Assembly: GCA_019752295.1 (NCBI GenBank)
Contig: JAIEMK010000024.1
Coordinates: forward strand, 1-63,436
DNA: 63,436 nucleotides
From: Chitinophagaceae bacterium
GTDB taxonomy: Bacteria > Bacteroidota > Bacteroidia > Chitinophagales > Chitinophagaceae
Direction of reading: 5' to 3'
In this document: positions 44,815-53,183 of the stretch, piece by piece
Position numbering within the stretch: the stretch's first letter is position 1
Layout of the letters: every line of letters starts with the position of its first letter
Program-made: the position numbers and the translations under genes
The notes under the pieces: model-generated
Database searches by the model: none
What the model was told of the DNA's origin: nothing
Seen by the model: only the letters and a program-made list of their open reading frames with translations

Positions 44815-45789
44815 TTACCACCCAAGCAAATAAGCAAAAATCAACGGCACCACAATCGTAGCATCACTCTCTACAATATATTTTGGCGTATGAATATCTA
44901 GTTTACCCCAGGTAATTTTTTCGTTGGGTACAGCACCTGAATAAGAACCGTAAGAAGTAGTAGAATCACTTACCTGACAGAAATAGCTCCAGAAAGGAAC
45001 ATCATGCCATTCCAGATCCTGATACATCATCGGAACCACGCAAATCGGGAAGTCGCCCGCAATACCACCGCCTACCTGAAAGAATCCAACACCCTTACCG
45101 CCACTATTAGCACGATACCATTCGGTTAACCAAACCATATACTCGATACCGGATTTTACAGTACTTGCTTTCAATTCGTTTTTAATCACATAACTCGCAA
45201 AAATATTTCCTGTGGTACTGTCTTCCCATCCCGGAACAACAATCGGCAGGTTTTTTTCTGCAGCAGCAATAATCCAGCTATCCTTGGGATCGATCTCATA
45301 ATATTGCTCTAACTCGCCCGATAAAACGGTTTTATAAAGAAACTCATGCGGAAAATAACGTTCTCCCTTTGCTTCTGCATCTTTCCACTGTTTTACCAAA
45401 TGCTTCTGCAATCTGCGAAATGCTTCTTCTTCCGGAATACAAGTATCCGTTACACGATTGTAATGATTCTCCAAGAGATCCCATTCCTCCTTTGGAGTAA
45501 GATCTCTGTAATTGGGAACACGCTTATAATGACTATGCGCTACCAAATTCATAACGTCTTCTTCCAAGTTAGCGCCTGTGCAACTAATGATTGCAATCTT
45601 GTCCTGACGGATCATCTCAGCCAGACTAATTCCTAACTCAGCGGTACTCATGGCGCCAGCCAAACTCACTAACATCTTTCCGCCATCTAATAAATGGGTT
45701 TCGTAACCCTTTGCCGCATCGATCAAAGCCGCCGCATTAAAATGGCGATAATGATGTTGAATAAACTGTGAAACCGGACCTTTGCTCAT
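44815..45789 (-). CDS. Deoxyhypusine-synthase-like enzyme
   Basis: 324 residues from ATG 45789; an in-frame TTG two codons upstream is less likely. Features: ALIDAAKGYETHLLDGGKML followed by VSLAGAMSTAELG, CTGANLEEDVMNL, VGGGIAGDFPICVVPM, and the lysine in ITWGKLD that aligns with the catalytic Lys of deoxyhypusine synthase. Bacteria have no eIF5A, so a polyamine-related reaction (for example homospermidine or agmatine/spermidine transfer) is more likely. NAD+ dependence is expected. TACTTTTG at 45831-45838 on the minus strand fits a -7 box. Confidence 0.9.
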   Translation of the reverse strand: MSKGPVSQFIQHHYRHFNAAALIDAAKGYETHLLDGGKMLVSLAGAMSTAELGISLAEMIRQDKIAIISCTGANLEEDVMNLVAHSHYKRVPNYRDLTPKEEWDLLENHYNRVTDTCIPEEEAFRRLQKHLVKQWKDAEAKGERYFPHEFLYKTVLSGELEQYYEIDPKDSWIIAAAEKNLPIVVPGWEDSTTGNIFASYVIKNELKASTVKSGIEYMVWLTEWYRANSGGKGVGFFQVGGGIAGDFPICVVPMMYQDLEWHDVPFWSYFCQVSDSTTSYGSYSGAVPNEKITWGKLDIHTPKYIVESDATIVVPLIFAYLLGW

Positions 45790-46003
45790 ATCCAATGTGT
45801 TATTTTAGTTAATTAAACCAATAGAGGGGGCAAAAGTAATTTTTTTGTGTGGTTTTACAGGAACTTCCGTTTTTTTGAATATTAATTTTATGAATCAAAT
45901 CCCCGCCTATTTTTGTAACCGGTTGGGAAACCAGCAATTTCAGAATCAGGGCGTTAAATAATACGATGATGTTTATTATCGCTTACTTTAGAGTGAGTAA
46001 CAT

Positions 46004-46936
46004 ATGAAAAAGAAAATTAGTATTCTTATTCCTGTCTTTAATGAAGAGCAAAATGTGGAAGTGATTTCCCGTGAAATTCACTTGCTTTTTCAGGAATTGG
46101 CTTTTGATTATGAAATTTTATTTGTGAACGATGGCAGTTCTGACAATAGTTTGGCCATTTTAAAACAAATAGCCGAAGGAAGTAATTCGATCAAATACAT
46201 CTCCTTTTCCAGGAATTTTGGAAAAGACAATGCACTTCTTGCCGGCTTTCAATATGCAAATGGTGATGCACTGATTACAATTGATGCAGACCTACAACAT
46301 CCCATTGAATTAATTCCCGAAATGCTTGCGCTATGGCAAAAAGGAAACGAAGTGGTTTATGCTTACCGCGAGGATCGCAACAAACACGCAAGTAATTTCA
46401 ATCAGCTTACTTCTAAAATATTTTATCATATCATCAATAATCTTTCTGACATCGAATTAGAAGATGGCATTTCTGATTATCGATTATTAGACAGAAAAGT
46501 AATCAACTCTTTGAACACCTTGCACGAAGACCGTCCTTTTTTCAGAGGCTTGGTAAAGTGGGTAGGATTTCAACAAATCGGTATTCCTTATACACCAAAA
46601 GCAAGAAAGTTTGGAGAATCGAAATACAGTAACAAAGAACTATTGCGACTGGCATTGGTAGGAATTACTTCTTTTAGTATTAAGCCACTACTCATTGCCA
46701 TCTATCTGGGATTTGTGTTTTCTTTGCTCTCTATTTTGTACATACCTTATGTGATAATCAGTTTGTACAACGGGTGGGCCATTTCGGGTTGGACTTCCAT
46801 CATTGTAACGATTGCATTTTTTGGAGGTATCCAGTTAATGATACTGGGCATTATTGGTTTGTACCTTGGCAAACTATTTATGCAAAGCAAACAGCGACCG
46901 CATTTTATTATCAGAGAATCGAACTTAGTACTATAA
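46004..46936 (+). CDS. DPM1/ArnC-type polyprenyl-phosphate glycosyltransferase
   Basis: 310 residues. GT2 motifs: ISILIPVFNEEQNVEVISRE, FVNDGSSDNSLAILKQI, ALITIDADLQHPIELIPEML; then ELEDGISDYRLLDRKVINSL and two C-terminal transmembrane segments. It would add a sugar to a polyprenyl phosphate in the inner membrane. It heads a four-gene row (GT2, GT87-like, deacetylase, ACP phosphodiesterase) with very small gaps. Confidence 0.9.
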   Translation: MKKKISILIPVFNEEQNVEVISREIHLLFQELAFDYEILFVNDGSSDNSLAILKQIAEGSNSIKYISFSRNFGKDNALLAGFQYANGDALITIDADLQHPIELIPEMLALWQKGNEVVYAYREDRNKHASNFNQLTSKIFYHIINNLSDIELEDGISDYRLLDRKVINSLNTLHEDRPFFRGLVKWVGFQQIGIPYTPKARKFGESKYSNKELLRLALVGITSFSIKPLLIAIYLGFVFSLLSILYIPYVIISLYNGWAISGWTSIIVTIAFFGGIQLMILGIIGLYLGKLFMQSKQRPHFIIRESNLVL

Positions 46937-46945
46937 AAAAATATT

Positions 46946-48151
46946 ATGAACTGGAAGGATACCAGAAGTTGGATTCTGTCGGGCAAATTTCTTTACGATA
47001 AAAACCTAGCCATCGTTTTATGGTTTGGTCTTTCTTTTATAGCCGTTTTGCAGGATGTGATTGGTAACCACATCAATAACTATATTATTTTTAAACACGT
47101 TTACCTGCATACGATACAGCAAACAAATTTGTATCTGGAATATCCTTCAGAATATTTGGACGTAAATTTATATGGCCCCGTATTCAGTGTGTTGATTGCA
47201 CCATTCACCTATTTACCCGATAAGATAGCAACGATAGCTTGGGAGCTTTTTAATGTGCTGGCATTATTTATAGCAATCAAAAAATTACCGATCGTTGATA
47301 AATGGAAGAACGCCATTATTATTTTGTCATCGCACGAAATGATGAATACCGCGTCGTGGTTGCAAAGCAATGCGCTCATTGCGGCCTGCATTATATTTGG
47401 GTTCCTTTATATTCACAGAGGCAAAGATTATCTGGCTTTATTTTTTATTCTGCTGGCAACATTTATAAAGCTCTATGGAATTGTGGGTTTTGCATTTTTC
47501 TTTTTCAGCAAAAACAAACTGAAATTCATAGGATGGACCCTTCTTTGGTCGGCTGTGTTTTTTGTTCTGCCCCTGTTGATTACTTCAAAAACATTTTTAG
47601 TGCAGTCGTACTACGATTGGCTGGAGGGGCTACAATACAAAGCGGTTAAAAATGTAAATCCAAACGACAATTATGATTATCAGGATATTTGTGTAATGGG
47701 AATGATCAGAAGAATTTTCAATATCCCTTATCTCAAAAACTATTATATTACGATACCTGCAGTAATCATTTTCGGTCTGCAATATTTACGCTACGATTAT
47801 TTTAAAAACACAAGTTATCGTTTATACCTCTTGTGTTCTGTGTTGATTACTACCGTTATTTTTACAACCAGTGCTGAATCGCCAACCTATATCATTGCAT
47901 TTCCTGCAGCCTGTATCTGGTATGTGATGCAGGAACACACCAAGGCAACCAATGCGTTTTTTATTTTCGTATTATTATTGACGAGTTTCTCTTATTCAGA
48001 TATTTTTACGCCCTACCTGAGAGAAAATATTATACGGCCTTACTCCTTAAAAGCCTTACCCTGCTTTATATTATGGATAGTACTGGTAAAACAGATTTTT
48101 AGCAAACAATTTTTAAATATTCCTGCTGATCGAATTTTATTAACACAATAA
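46946..48151 (+). CDS. GT87-family-like membrane glycosyltransferase
   Basis: 401 residues with about ten hydrophobic segments and the first periplasmic loop containing YLEYPSEYLDVNLYGPVFSV, followed by a motif pattern of the DUF2029/GT87 family (mannosyltransferase-like). It uses polyprenyl-linked donors, which agrees with the preceding DPM1-like gene that would make such a donor. The next gene starts 1 base after the stop. Confidence 0.78.
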   Translation: MNWKDTRSWILSGKFLYDKNLAIVLWFGLSFIAVLQDVIGNHINNYIIFKHVYLHTIQQTNLYLEYPSEYLDVNLYGPVFSVLIAPFTYLPDKIATIAWELFNVLALFIAIKKLPIVDKWKNAIIILSSHEMMNTASWLQSNALIAACIIFGFLYIHRGKDYLALFFILLATFIKLYGIVGFAFFFFSKNKLKFIGWTLLWSAVFFVLPLLITSKTFLVQSYYDWLEGLQYKAVKNVNPNDNYDYQDICVMGMIRRIFNIPYLKNYYITIPAVIIFGLQYLRYDYFKNTSYRLYLLCSVLITTVIFTTSAESPTYIIAFPAACIWYVMQEHTKATNAFFIFVLLLTSFSYSDIFTPYLRENIIRPYSLKALPCFILWIVLVKQIFSKQFLNIPADRILLTQ

Positions 48152-48152
48152 G

Positions 48153-48932
48153 ATGGGAAGCAAAAAGTATATACTCTTAAGTTTTGATGTAGAAGAATTT
48201 GATCTTCCCTTAGAATATCAACAAGTAATTTCGGCCGAAGAACAACTCAGCATTGGGAAACAAGGTTTAGATGCAATCGCTCCAATCCTTTCTGATAAGG
48301 AAATCAACTGTACATTGTTTACAACAGCCAATTTTGCAAACAATTTCTCTCACGAGATCAAAAGCCTTTCTCAACAACACGAGATTGCTTCACATACCTA
48401 TTATCATTCCGATTTTAAGAACGAGCATTTATTGGAATCCCGACTTGCATTAGAAAAGGTTTGCGGAAAACCCGTTACCGGTTTAAGGATGCCGAGGATG
48501 CGCGTTGTTGAAATGGCTGAAGTTAAGAAAGCAGGATATGAGTACGATTCCTCTATTAACCCTACTTTGTTGCCCGGCAGGTATAATAATTTGGGACTTC
48601 CCCGAACAGTTTATGAGGAAGCGGGTGTTCAAAGAGTTCCTGCATCAGTTACGCCCAATCTAAGAATCCCTTTATTCTGGTTAAGTTTTAAAAATCTCCC
48701 CTATCCCGTTTTCAAGCAACTGGCTATTCAAACAGTAGAACATGATGGATATATTTGTCTGTACTTTCATCCCTGGGAATTTACCGATATCAGACCATTC
48801 AAACTCCCCGGCTATGTGCAGAGGCATTGCGGGCAACCACTCTTGAATCGTTTGCAGCAACTTATCAAGGACCTCAAAACAAAGGGTTATGAATTCACTA
48901 CGATTAGAGATTTTTTAGATAGAGATATATAA
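48153..48932 (+). CDS. Polysaccharide deacetylase (PDA1-type)
   Basis: 259 residues. LSFDVEEFDLPLEYQQVISA carries the metal-binding Asp-Glu pair, and EIASHTYYHSDFKNEHLL provides the His pair; VTGLRMPRMRVVEMAEVKKA then FHPWEF (active-site His) follow. Removes N-acetyl groups from sugar polymers or lipid-linked sugars, here likely the glycan made by the preceding genes. No signal peptide is visible, so it may act in the cytosol. Confidence 0.88.
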   Translation: MGSKKYILLSFDVEEFDLPLEYQQVISAEEQLSIGKQGLDAIAPILSDKEINCTLFTTANFANNFSHEIKSLSQQHEIASHTYYHSDFKNEHLLESRLALEKVCGKPVTGLRMPRMRVVEMAEVKKAGYEYDSSINPTLLPGRYNNLGLPRTVYEEAGVQRVPASVTPNLRIPLFWLSFKNLPYPVFKQLAIQTVEHDGYICLYFHPWEFTDIRPFKLPGYVQRHCGQPLLNRLQQLIKDLKTKGYEFTTIRDFLDRDI

Positions 48933-48940
48933 AATTGCCT

Positions 48941-49534
48941 ATGAATTTGCTCGCCCACGCATATCTGTCTTTTGAGCAACCCGAAATATTGGTGGGCAAT
49001 ATGATCAGCGATTATGTTAAGGGCAGAAAACAATACGACTATCCCAATGGCATTCAACAGGGGATTAGGTTACATCGCGCAATTGACCATTTTACCGATC
49101 AACATCCTGCAACACATATTGGTAAACAGGTTTTTAAATCAGCAGTTGGTTTATACGCCGGAGCATTTATGGATGTGGTGTACGACCACTTTCTTGCGCT
49201 CGACGAGAATGAGCTATCAGAGCAGGACTGGCAGCCTTATACCAGAAATGTTTACAGCCAACTACAACAAAATATCCACTTTTTACCTGAACGATTTGCA
49301 GCTCAGGTACCGCATATGAGTACCCATAACTGGCTTTATAATTACCGTTATCCGGAGGCTATTGAAAAAAGTTTCGGCGGATTAGTGCGAAGAGCAAAGT
49401 ATCTTAACGACCATCTGGAGGCGTTTAAAATCTTTGAAAACAATTATGATTTTTTGAGAAACAGCTATGCATCTTTTTTCCCGGATGTTAAAAAATTTGC
49501 AGAATCCGAATTGGCACTGCTGCAAATCAAATAG
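48941..49534 (+). CDS. acpH: Acyl carrier protein phosphodiesterase
   Basis: 197 residues from ATG 48941 (a TTG two codons earlier is not needed). Features: MNLLAHAYLSFEQPEILVGN, MISDYVKGRKQYDYPNGIQQ, GIRLHRAIDHFTDQHP, MDVVYDHFLALDENEL. This is the DUF479/AcpH family, which releases 4'-phosphopantetheine from ACP. The final part of the glycan row; the relation to that row may be only positional. Confidence 0.9.
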   Translation: MNLLAHAYLSFEQPEILVGNMISDYVKGRKQYDYPNGIQQGIRLHRAIDHFTDQHPATHIGKQVFKSAVGLYAGAFMDVVYDHFLALDENELSEQDWQPYTRNVYSQLQQNIHFLPERFAAQVPHMSTHNWLYNYRYPEAIEKSFGGLVRRAKYLNDHLEAFKIFENNYDFLRNSYASFFPDVKKFAESELALLQIK

Positions 49535-49588
49535 CCGCTTATATTTGCTGATATGTAATCAGTCAAAATTATTTTTGATTTTGATAAA

Positions 49589-49771
49589 CTAACCCCAGCT
49601 TTTAAGCTGGGGATCGAGATGCAGCAAGAAGAAAAGGGGCTTTAGCCCCAACGCTGTAATAAGTTCTAAGTGTTACTGGAGTTCTAATTGGAAGTGCGGA
49701 GCGTAAGGGCTAAAGCCCATTTTTTTGGGGGGTGGGTACGTATGGTTCCCCAGCTTAAAAGCTGGGGTTAG
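49589..49771. repeat. MITE-like structured repeat, copy 2
   Basis: 183 bp with perfect 24-bp inverted ends (49589-49612 and 49748-49771), each itself a hairpin (CCCCAGCTTTTAAGCTGGGG). The inner part has TTTAGCCCCAACGCTGTAAT, AGTGTTACTGGAGTTCTAAT and GCGGAGCGTAAGGGCTAAAG, and matches copy 1 at 18611. No gene lies in the gap 49535-49890. Confidence 0.85.
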
Positions 49772-49890
49772 TATATTCAGGAGTCAACTTTGTTTCTTAA
49801 TGGAAGAGAACATGAAGACCAAAGCCCAGTATTAATGCTTTCGTGCCACTATAATTTTGAAAGATTACTATAATAAATTTTATTTCTACA

Positions 49891-50475
49891 ATGAAAAAAG
49901 TATTGTTATCCATTTTTCTGCTTTCAGGAATTTGTGCCCTTGCACAACAAAAACCAACCGACCTCGACAAATCTCCAATGGACATGAGCTATTGGCCGGC
50001 CAATTATCCGATTTTAAAAATGAGTGGCAAGGCCAGCGATCAACCAATCGCCAGAATCATTTATAGCAGGCCCCTAAAAAACGGTCGAACCATTTTCGGC
50101 GGTATCATTAAATACAACGAGATGTGGCGACTTGGTGCTAATGAAGCTACGGAAGTTGAGTTTTTTAAAGCCGTAAAAATTGCAGGAAAATCTTTGCCAA
50201 AAGGCAGATATACTATCTACTGTTTGCCAACCGAAAATAAATGGACAATCATATTTAATAAAGACAATTATTGCTGGGGCAATTTTTCGTACGACAGTAA
50301 AAAAGATATTGTGCGGGCAGATATAGACGTAGAAAAAAATGCTGACAACATTGAAGCATTTACGATCTATTTCGAAGATGCTAAAACTGGCGCAAATATG
50401 ATTGCATTATGGGATGATGTTAAAACCAGCTTACCGATCGTATTGGATGAAAAAACCGGTTCAAAAAAGAAATAA
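49891..50475 (+). CDS. DUF2911 secreted protein
   Basis: 194 residues with a signal peptide (LLSIFLLSGICALAQ). DUF2911 features: ARIIYSRPLKNGRTIFGGII, KYNEMWRLGANEATEVEF, PKGRYTIYCLPTENKWTIIF. Function is unknown; members are small periplasmic or secreted beta-rich proteins. It lies 1 base from the cystathionine synthase gene and probably shares its transcript. Confidence 0.9.
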   Translation: MKKVLLSIFLLSGICALAQQKPTDLDKSPMDMSYWPANYPILKMSGKASDQPIARIIYSRPLKNGRTIFGGIIKYNEMWRLGANEATEVEFFKAVKIAGKSLPKGRYTIYCLPTENKWTIIFNKDNYCWGNFSYDSKKDIVRADIDVEKNADNIEAFTIYFEDAKTGANMIALWDDVKTSLPIVLDEKTGSKKK

Positions 50476-50476
50476 T

Positions 50477-51631
50477 ATGAGCAATACCAACTTTAAACCA
50501 GGCACAGTATACATACATGCCGGAGCAGAGCCCGACCCCTCTACCGGTGCCATCATGACTCCGATTTATCAAACATCTACTTTTGTGCAGGAAGCTCCGG
50601 GAGTGAACAAGGGCTTCGAATATGCCCGCAGCCAGAACCCAACCAGAAAAGCATTAGAAGAAGCTTATGCCATCATCGAGCAGGGAAAATTCGGACTTGC
50701 TTTTAGTAGTGGCGTTGCGGCAACAGATGCAGTAATTAAATTATTATCGCCGGGAGATGAAGTGATTGCAGCAAATGATATGTATGGTGGTACTTATCGC
50801 CTATTCACCAAAATATTCGCGAAGTTCGGAATCAAATTTATTTATGTAGACACTACCGATGTGGCAAATATTCGCAAGGCCATCAGTTCAAATACCAAAC
50901 TCATATGGATTGAAACGCCAACCAATCCGTTGATGAATATTACAGATATTGCTGCAGTTGCAGTTATTGCCAAAGAAGCAAAAGCCTTGCTCTGCGTAGA
51001 CAATACTTTCGCTTCTCCCTATTTGCAAAATCCTTTAACGCTGGGTGCCGATATTGTTATGCACTCTGCTACCAAATATCTGGGTGGACATAGCGATGTG
51101 ATACAGGGATGCTTGATGATGAATGATGCTGATCTGAGGGAACAATTATTTTTTATTCAAAAATCGTGCGGTGCCGTTCCCGGACCAATGGATTGCTTTT
51201 TGGTGTTAAGAGGTATTAAAACACTTCACGTACGCATGCAGCGCCATTGTGAGAACGGCGAAAAGATTGCTCATTTTTTACGCAAGCATCCAAAGGTTGA
51301 AAGAGTTTACTGGTGCGGCTTTGAAGACCATCTCAATTATGCCATTGCAAAAAAACAAATGCGCGGTTTTGGCGGAATGATGAGTTTTACTTTAAAAGAC
51401 GATAGTGTTGAAAATGCAAAACGCGTGTTGAGCAGTACCAAAATATTTTCGCTTGCCGAAAGTCTTGGTGGAGTTGAATCGCTGATCAATCACCCCGCAT
51501 CCATGACGCACGCTTCCATACCAAGAGAAGAAAGAATCAAGAACGGATTAACCGATTCGCTGATCAGACTAAGTGTAGGCATTGAAGATGCTGAAGATTT
51601 GATGAACGATTTGAATCAGGCAATCGGGTGA
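50477..51631 (+). CDS. Cystathionine gamma-synthase/lyase family enzyme
   Basis: 384 residues from ATG 50477; the open frame starts at 50402 inside the previous gene. PLP lysine Lys200 is in MHSATKYLGGHSDVIQG, with YARSQNPTRKALEEAYAI, DNTFASPYLQNPLTLGA, and SLGGVESLINHPASMTHASI. Gamma-synthase and gamma-lyase (or homocysteine-making) activity cannot be separated by sequence alone. The reaction connects methionine and cysteine metabolism. Past its TGA stop the frame is open for 81 more codons of 18-bp repeats. Confidence 0.92.
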   Translation: MSNTNFKPGTVYIHAGAEPDPSTGAIMTPIYQTSTFVQEAPGVNKGFEYARSQNPTRKALEEAYAIIEQGKFGLAFSSGVAATDAVIKLLSPGDEVIAANDMYGGTYRLFTKIFAKFGIKFIYVDTTDVANIRKAISSNTKLIWIETPTNPLMNITDIAAVAVIAKEAKALLCVDNTFASPYLQNPLTLGADIVMHSATKYLGGHSDVIQGCLMMNDADLREQLFFIQKSCGAVPGPMDCFLVLRGIKTLHVRMQRHCENGEKIAHFLRKHPKVERVYWCGFEDHLNYAIAKKQMRGFGGMMSFTLKDDSVENAKRVLSSTKIFSLAESLGGVESLINHPASMTHASIPREERIKNGLTDSLIRLSVGIEDAEDLMNDLNQAIG

Positions 51632-51785
51632 TGCAAAATAATTGAGTGCTGCAAAATAATTGAGCATAGCGAAATAATTAAGTGTTGTAAAATATTGGAG
51701 TGCTACAAAATAATTGAGCGTAGCAAAATAATTAAGTGTTGTAAAATATTGGAGTGCTGCAAATTAATTGAGCATGGCGAAATAG
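51632..51785 (+). repeat. Tandem 18-bp repeat array with 54-bp higher-order period
   Basis: About 8.5 units like TGCTGCAAAATAATTGAG; three unit types (TGCTGC.., CATAGC.., TGTTGT..) alternate and give a 54-bp super-unit. The array is in phase with the upstream gene's reading frame and contains no stop. It ends directly before a 26-bp palindrome. Confidence 0.85.
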
Positions 51786-51788
51786 TTT

Positions 51789-51814
51789 CCCCTCCAAACC
51801 ATGGTTTGGAGGGG
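51789..51814. repeat. 26-bp palindrome (same family as 44614-44763)
   Basis: CCCCTCCAAACC-ATGGTTTGGAGGGG arrangement, perfect and flanked by TTT and AAA. It follows the tandem array. Confidence 0.75.
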
Positions 51815-51882
51815 AAATTATTTTTATTAATATCGTTTTTCATAAATTATTCTTCCTATATCATTTCTCAAATCTAAAAACA

Positions 51883-52167
51883 ATGAGTACCCAAACAGAT
51901 ATCGCTTCTTTAGAAAAATTACCATTCGATGAATTGGTTGCTTATATCAATCAACTGATCATGAAAGATTTTTCACGGCTTGTTTATTTGCTATACGCCG
52001 TTGATGTATCTGAAAATAAATTAAAACAATTGCTTGCAGATCATCCAAACGAAGACGCAGGCAAACTCATCGCGCTGTTGATGCTGGAACGACAGGAGCA
52101 AAAAAGAAAGACCCGCGAACAATTTAAAAAACCCGACGATGAAATACCGGAAGAAGAGAGATGGTAA
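51883..52167 (+). CDS. Small conserved protein of unknown function
   Basis: 94 residues: ASLEKLPFDELVAYINQLIM, then DFSRLVYLLYAVDVSENKLK and a basic/acidic tail ending DDEIPEEERW. It looks helical and soluble, without a signal peptide. I know similar short proteins in Bacteroidota, but no role. It lies 75 bases from the FAH gene. Confidence 0.75.
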   Translation: MSTQTDIASLEKLPFDELVAYINQLIMKDFSRLVYLLYAVDVSENKLKQLLADHPNEDAGKLIALLMLERQEQKRKTREQFKKPDDEIPEEERW

Positions 52168-52245
52168 CTTTATTTTGTTTTAAACTGATGTCACAGTCCA
52201 TACCTTCATCTTTTCACCTATTTTCGTTCTTCAAATTTCAGATTG

Positions 52246-53166
52246 ATGAAACTGGTTTCTTATTTAACCGAAGGCCACGACCAACTGGCATTTTTAGTAG
52301 ATAACCTTTTATACGATTGCGACCTCTTGCATCCGGAATTGCCTAATAGCATGAACATGTTTCTGCACTATTGGGATGATATGTTTCCAATAGCCAAACA
52401 GGTTGATGCAGCCATTAAATCGGGCCGCATTAATTCAGAGAAAGGAATAGCCATTCAAGATCTGGAACTATTAGCGCCAGTACCCTTCCCCAGTTCCTGT
52501 AGAAAAGAATTTGGTTTTGCAAATCATCATGCCATTCAGGGGCCCGGCACAATCAAATGTATGCCTGATTATTTAGCGCAATTAGATTTTGTACCGGAAG
52601 CAGCGATTGTAATTTGTAAACATGGCAGAAATATAGCTGCAGCAGAAGCTGATGAATATATTGGAGGTCTCCTCATTATGAATCATCTAATGGCACGCAA
52701 TTTCGAAACCAACAATTTGCAATTATATTTCGGACTTGCCAAAGGAAAAGATTTTGCAATCGCTATCGGACCCTGTTTAGTAACACTCGATGAACTGGAA
52801 CCATTTGAAGTTCCAGCTAAACAAGGACATACCGGCAAAAGCTGGAATCTTGAAATAAAATGCGCCGTAAATGGAGAGCAGGTTAGTGGTGGAAACCTTT
52901 CTGATATGGACTGGACATTTGCTGAACTGATTGAGCGATCTGCATACGGAGTAAACTTACAACCCGGCGACATTATCAGTAGCGGTGCAGTTTGTGCAGG
53001 TTTTAACAACATCAACAACGTTAAGGCAGCTAATAACGATCATCAAGCCGAACGATGGCTTCAGGCAGGCGACACGATTGAAATGGAAATAGAGGGATTA
53101 GGTGTTTTATTAAACAGCATCGAAAAAGAAGATTCCGAATTTTCGATCATTGCCAAAGAAAGTTGA
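52246..53166 (+). CDS. Fumarylacetoacetate hydrolase-family protein
   Basis: 306 residues from ATG 52246. The FAH fold is visible: CRKEFGFANHHAIQGPG, VPEAAIVICKHGRNIAAAEA, DFAIAIGPCLVTLDELEPFE, LIERSAYGVNLQPGDIISSG. This is the metal-dependent hydrolase/decarboxylase superfamily; the reaction (fumarylpyruvate, oxaloacetate and related) is unclear. The middle metal-binding carboxylates seem less canonical than in catechol-pathway members. It converges with the next gene. Confidence 0.75.
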   Translation: MKLVSYLTEGHDQLAFLVDNLLYDCDLLHPELPNSMNMFLHYWDDMFPIAKQVDAAIKSGRINSEKGIAIQDLELLAPVPFPSSCRKEFGFANHHAIQGPGTIKCMPDYLAQLDFVPEAAIVICKHGRNIAAAEADEYIGGLLIMNHLMARNFETNNLQLYFGLAKGKDFAIAIGPCLVTLDELEPFEVPAKQGHTGKSWNLEIKCAVNGEQVSGGNLSDMDWTFAELIERSAYGVNLQPGDIISSGAVCAGFNNINNVKAANNDHQAERWLQAGDTIEMEIEGLGVLLNSIEKEDSEFSIIAKES

Positions 53167-53183
53167 GTAATTAAAGTTGCACT

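Noticed and set aside
51632..51785. Possible CRISPR array
   Set aside because: The repeats are contiguous 18-bp units without spacers, and no cas gene is near.
51695..51877. 60-codon frame through the tandem repeats and palindrome
   Set aside because: Starts on TTG inside a repeat, lacks an independent promoter, and shares its C-terminal text with another repeat locus; explained as a repeat frame.
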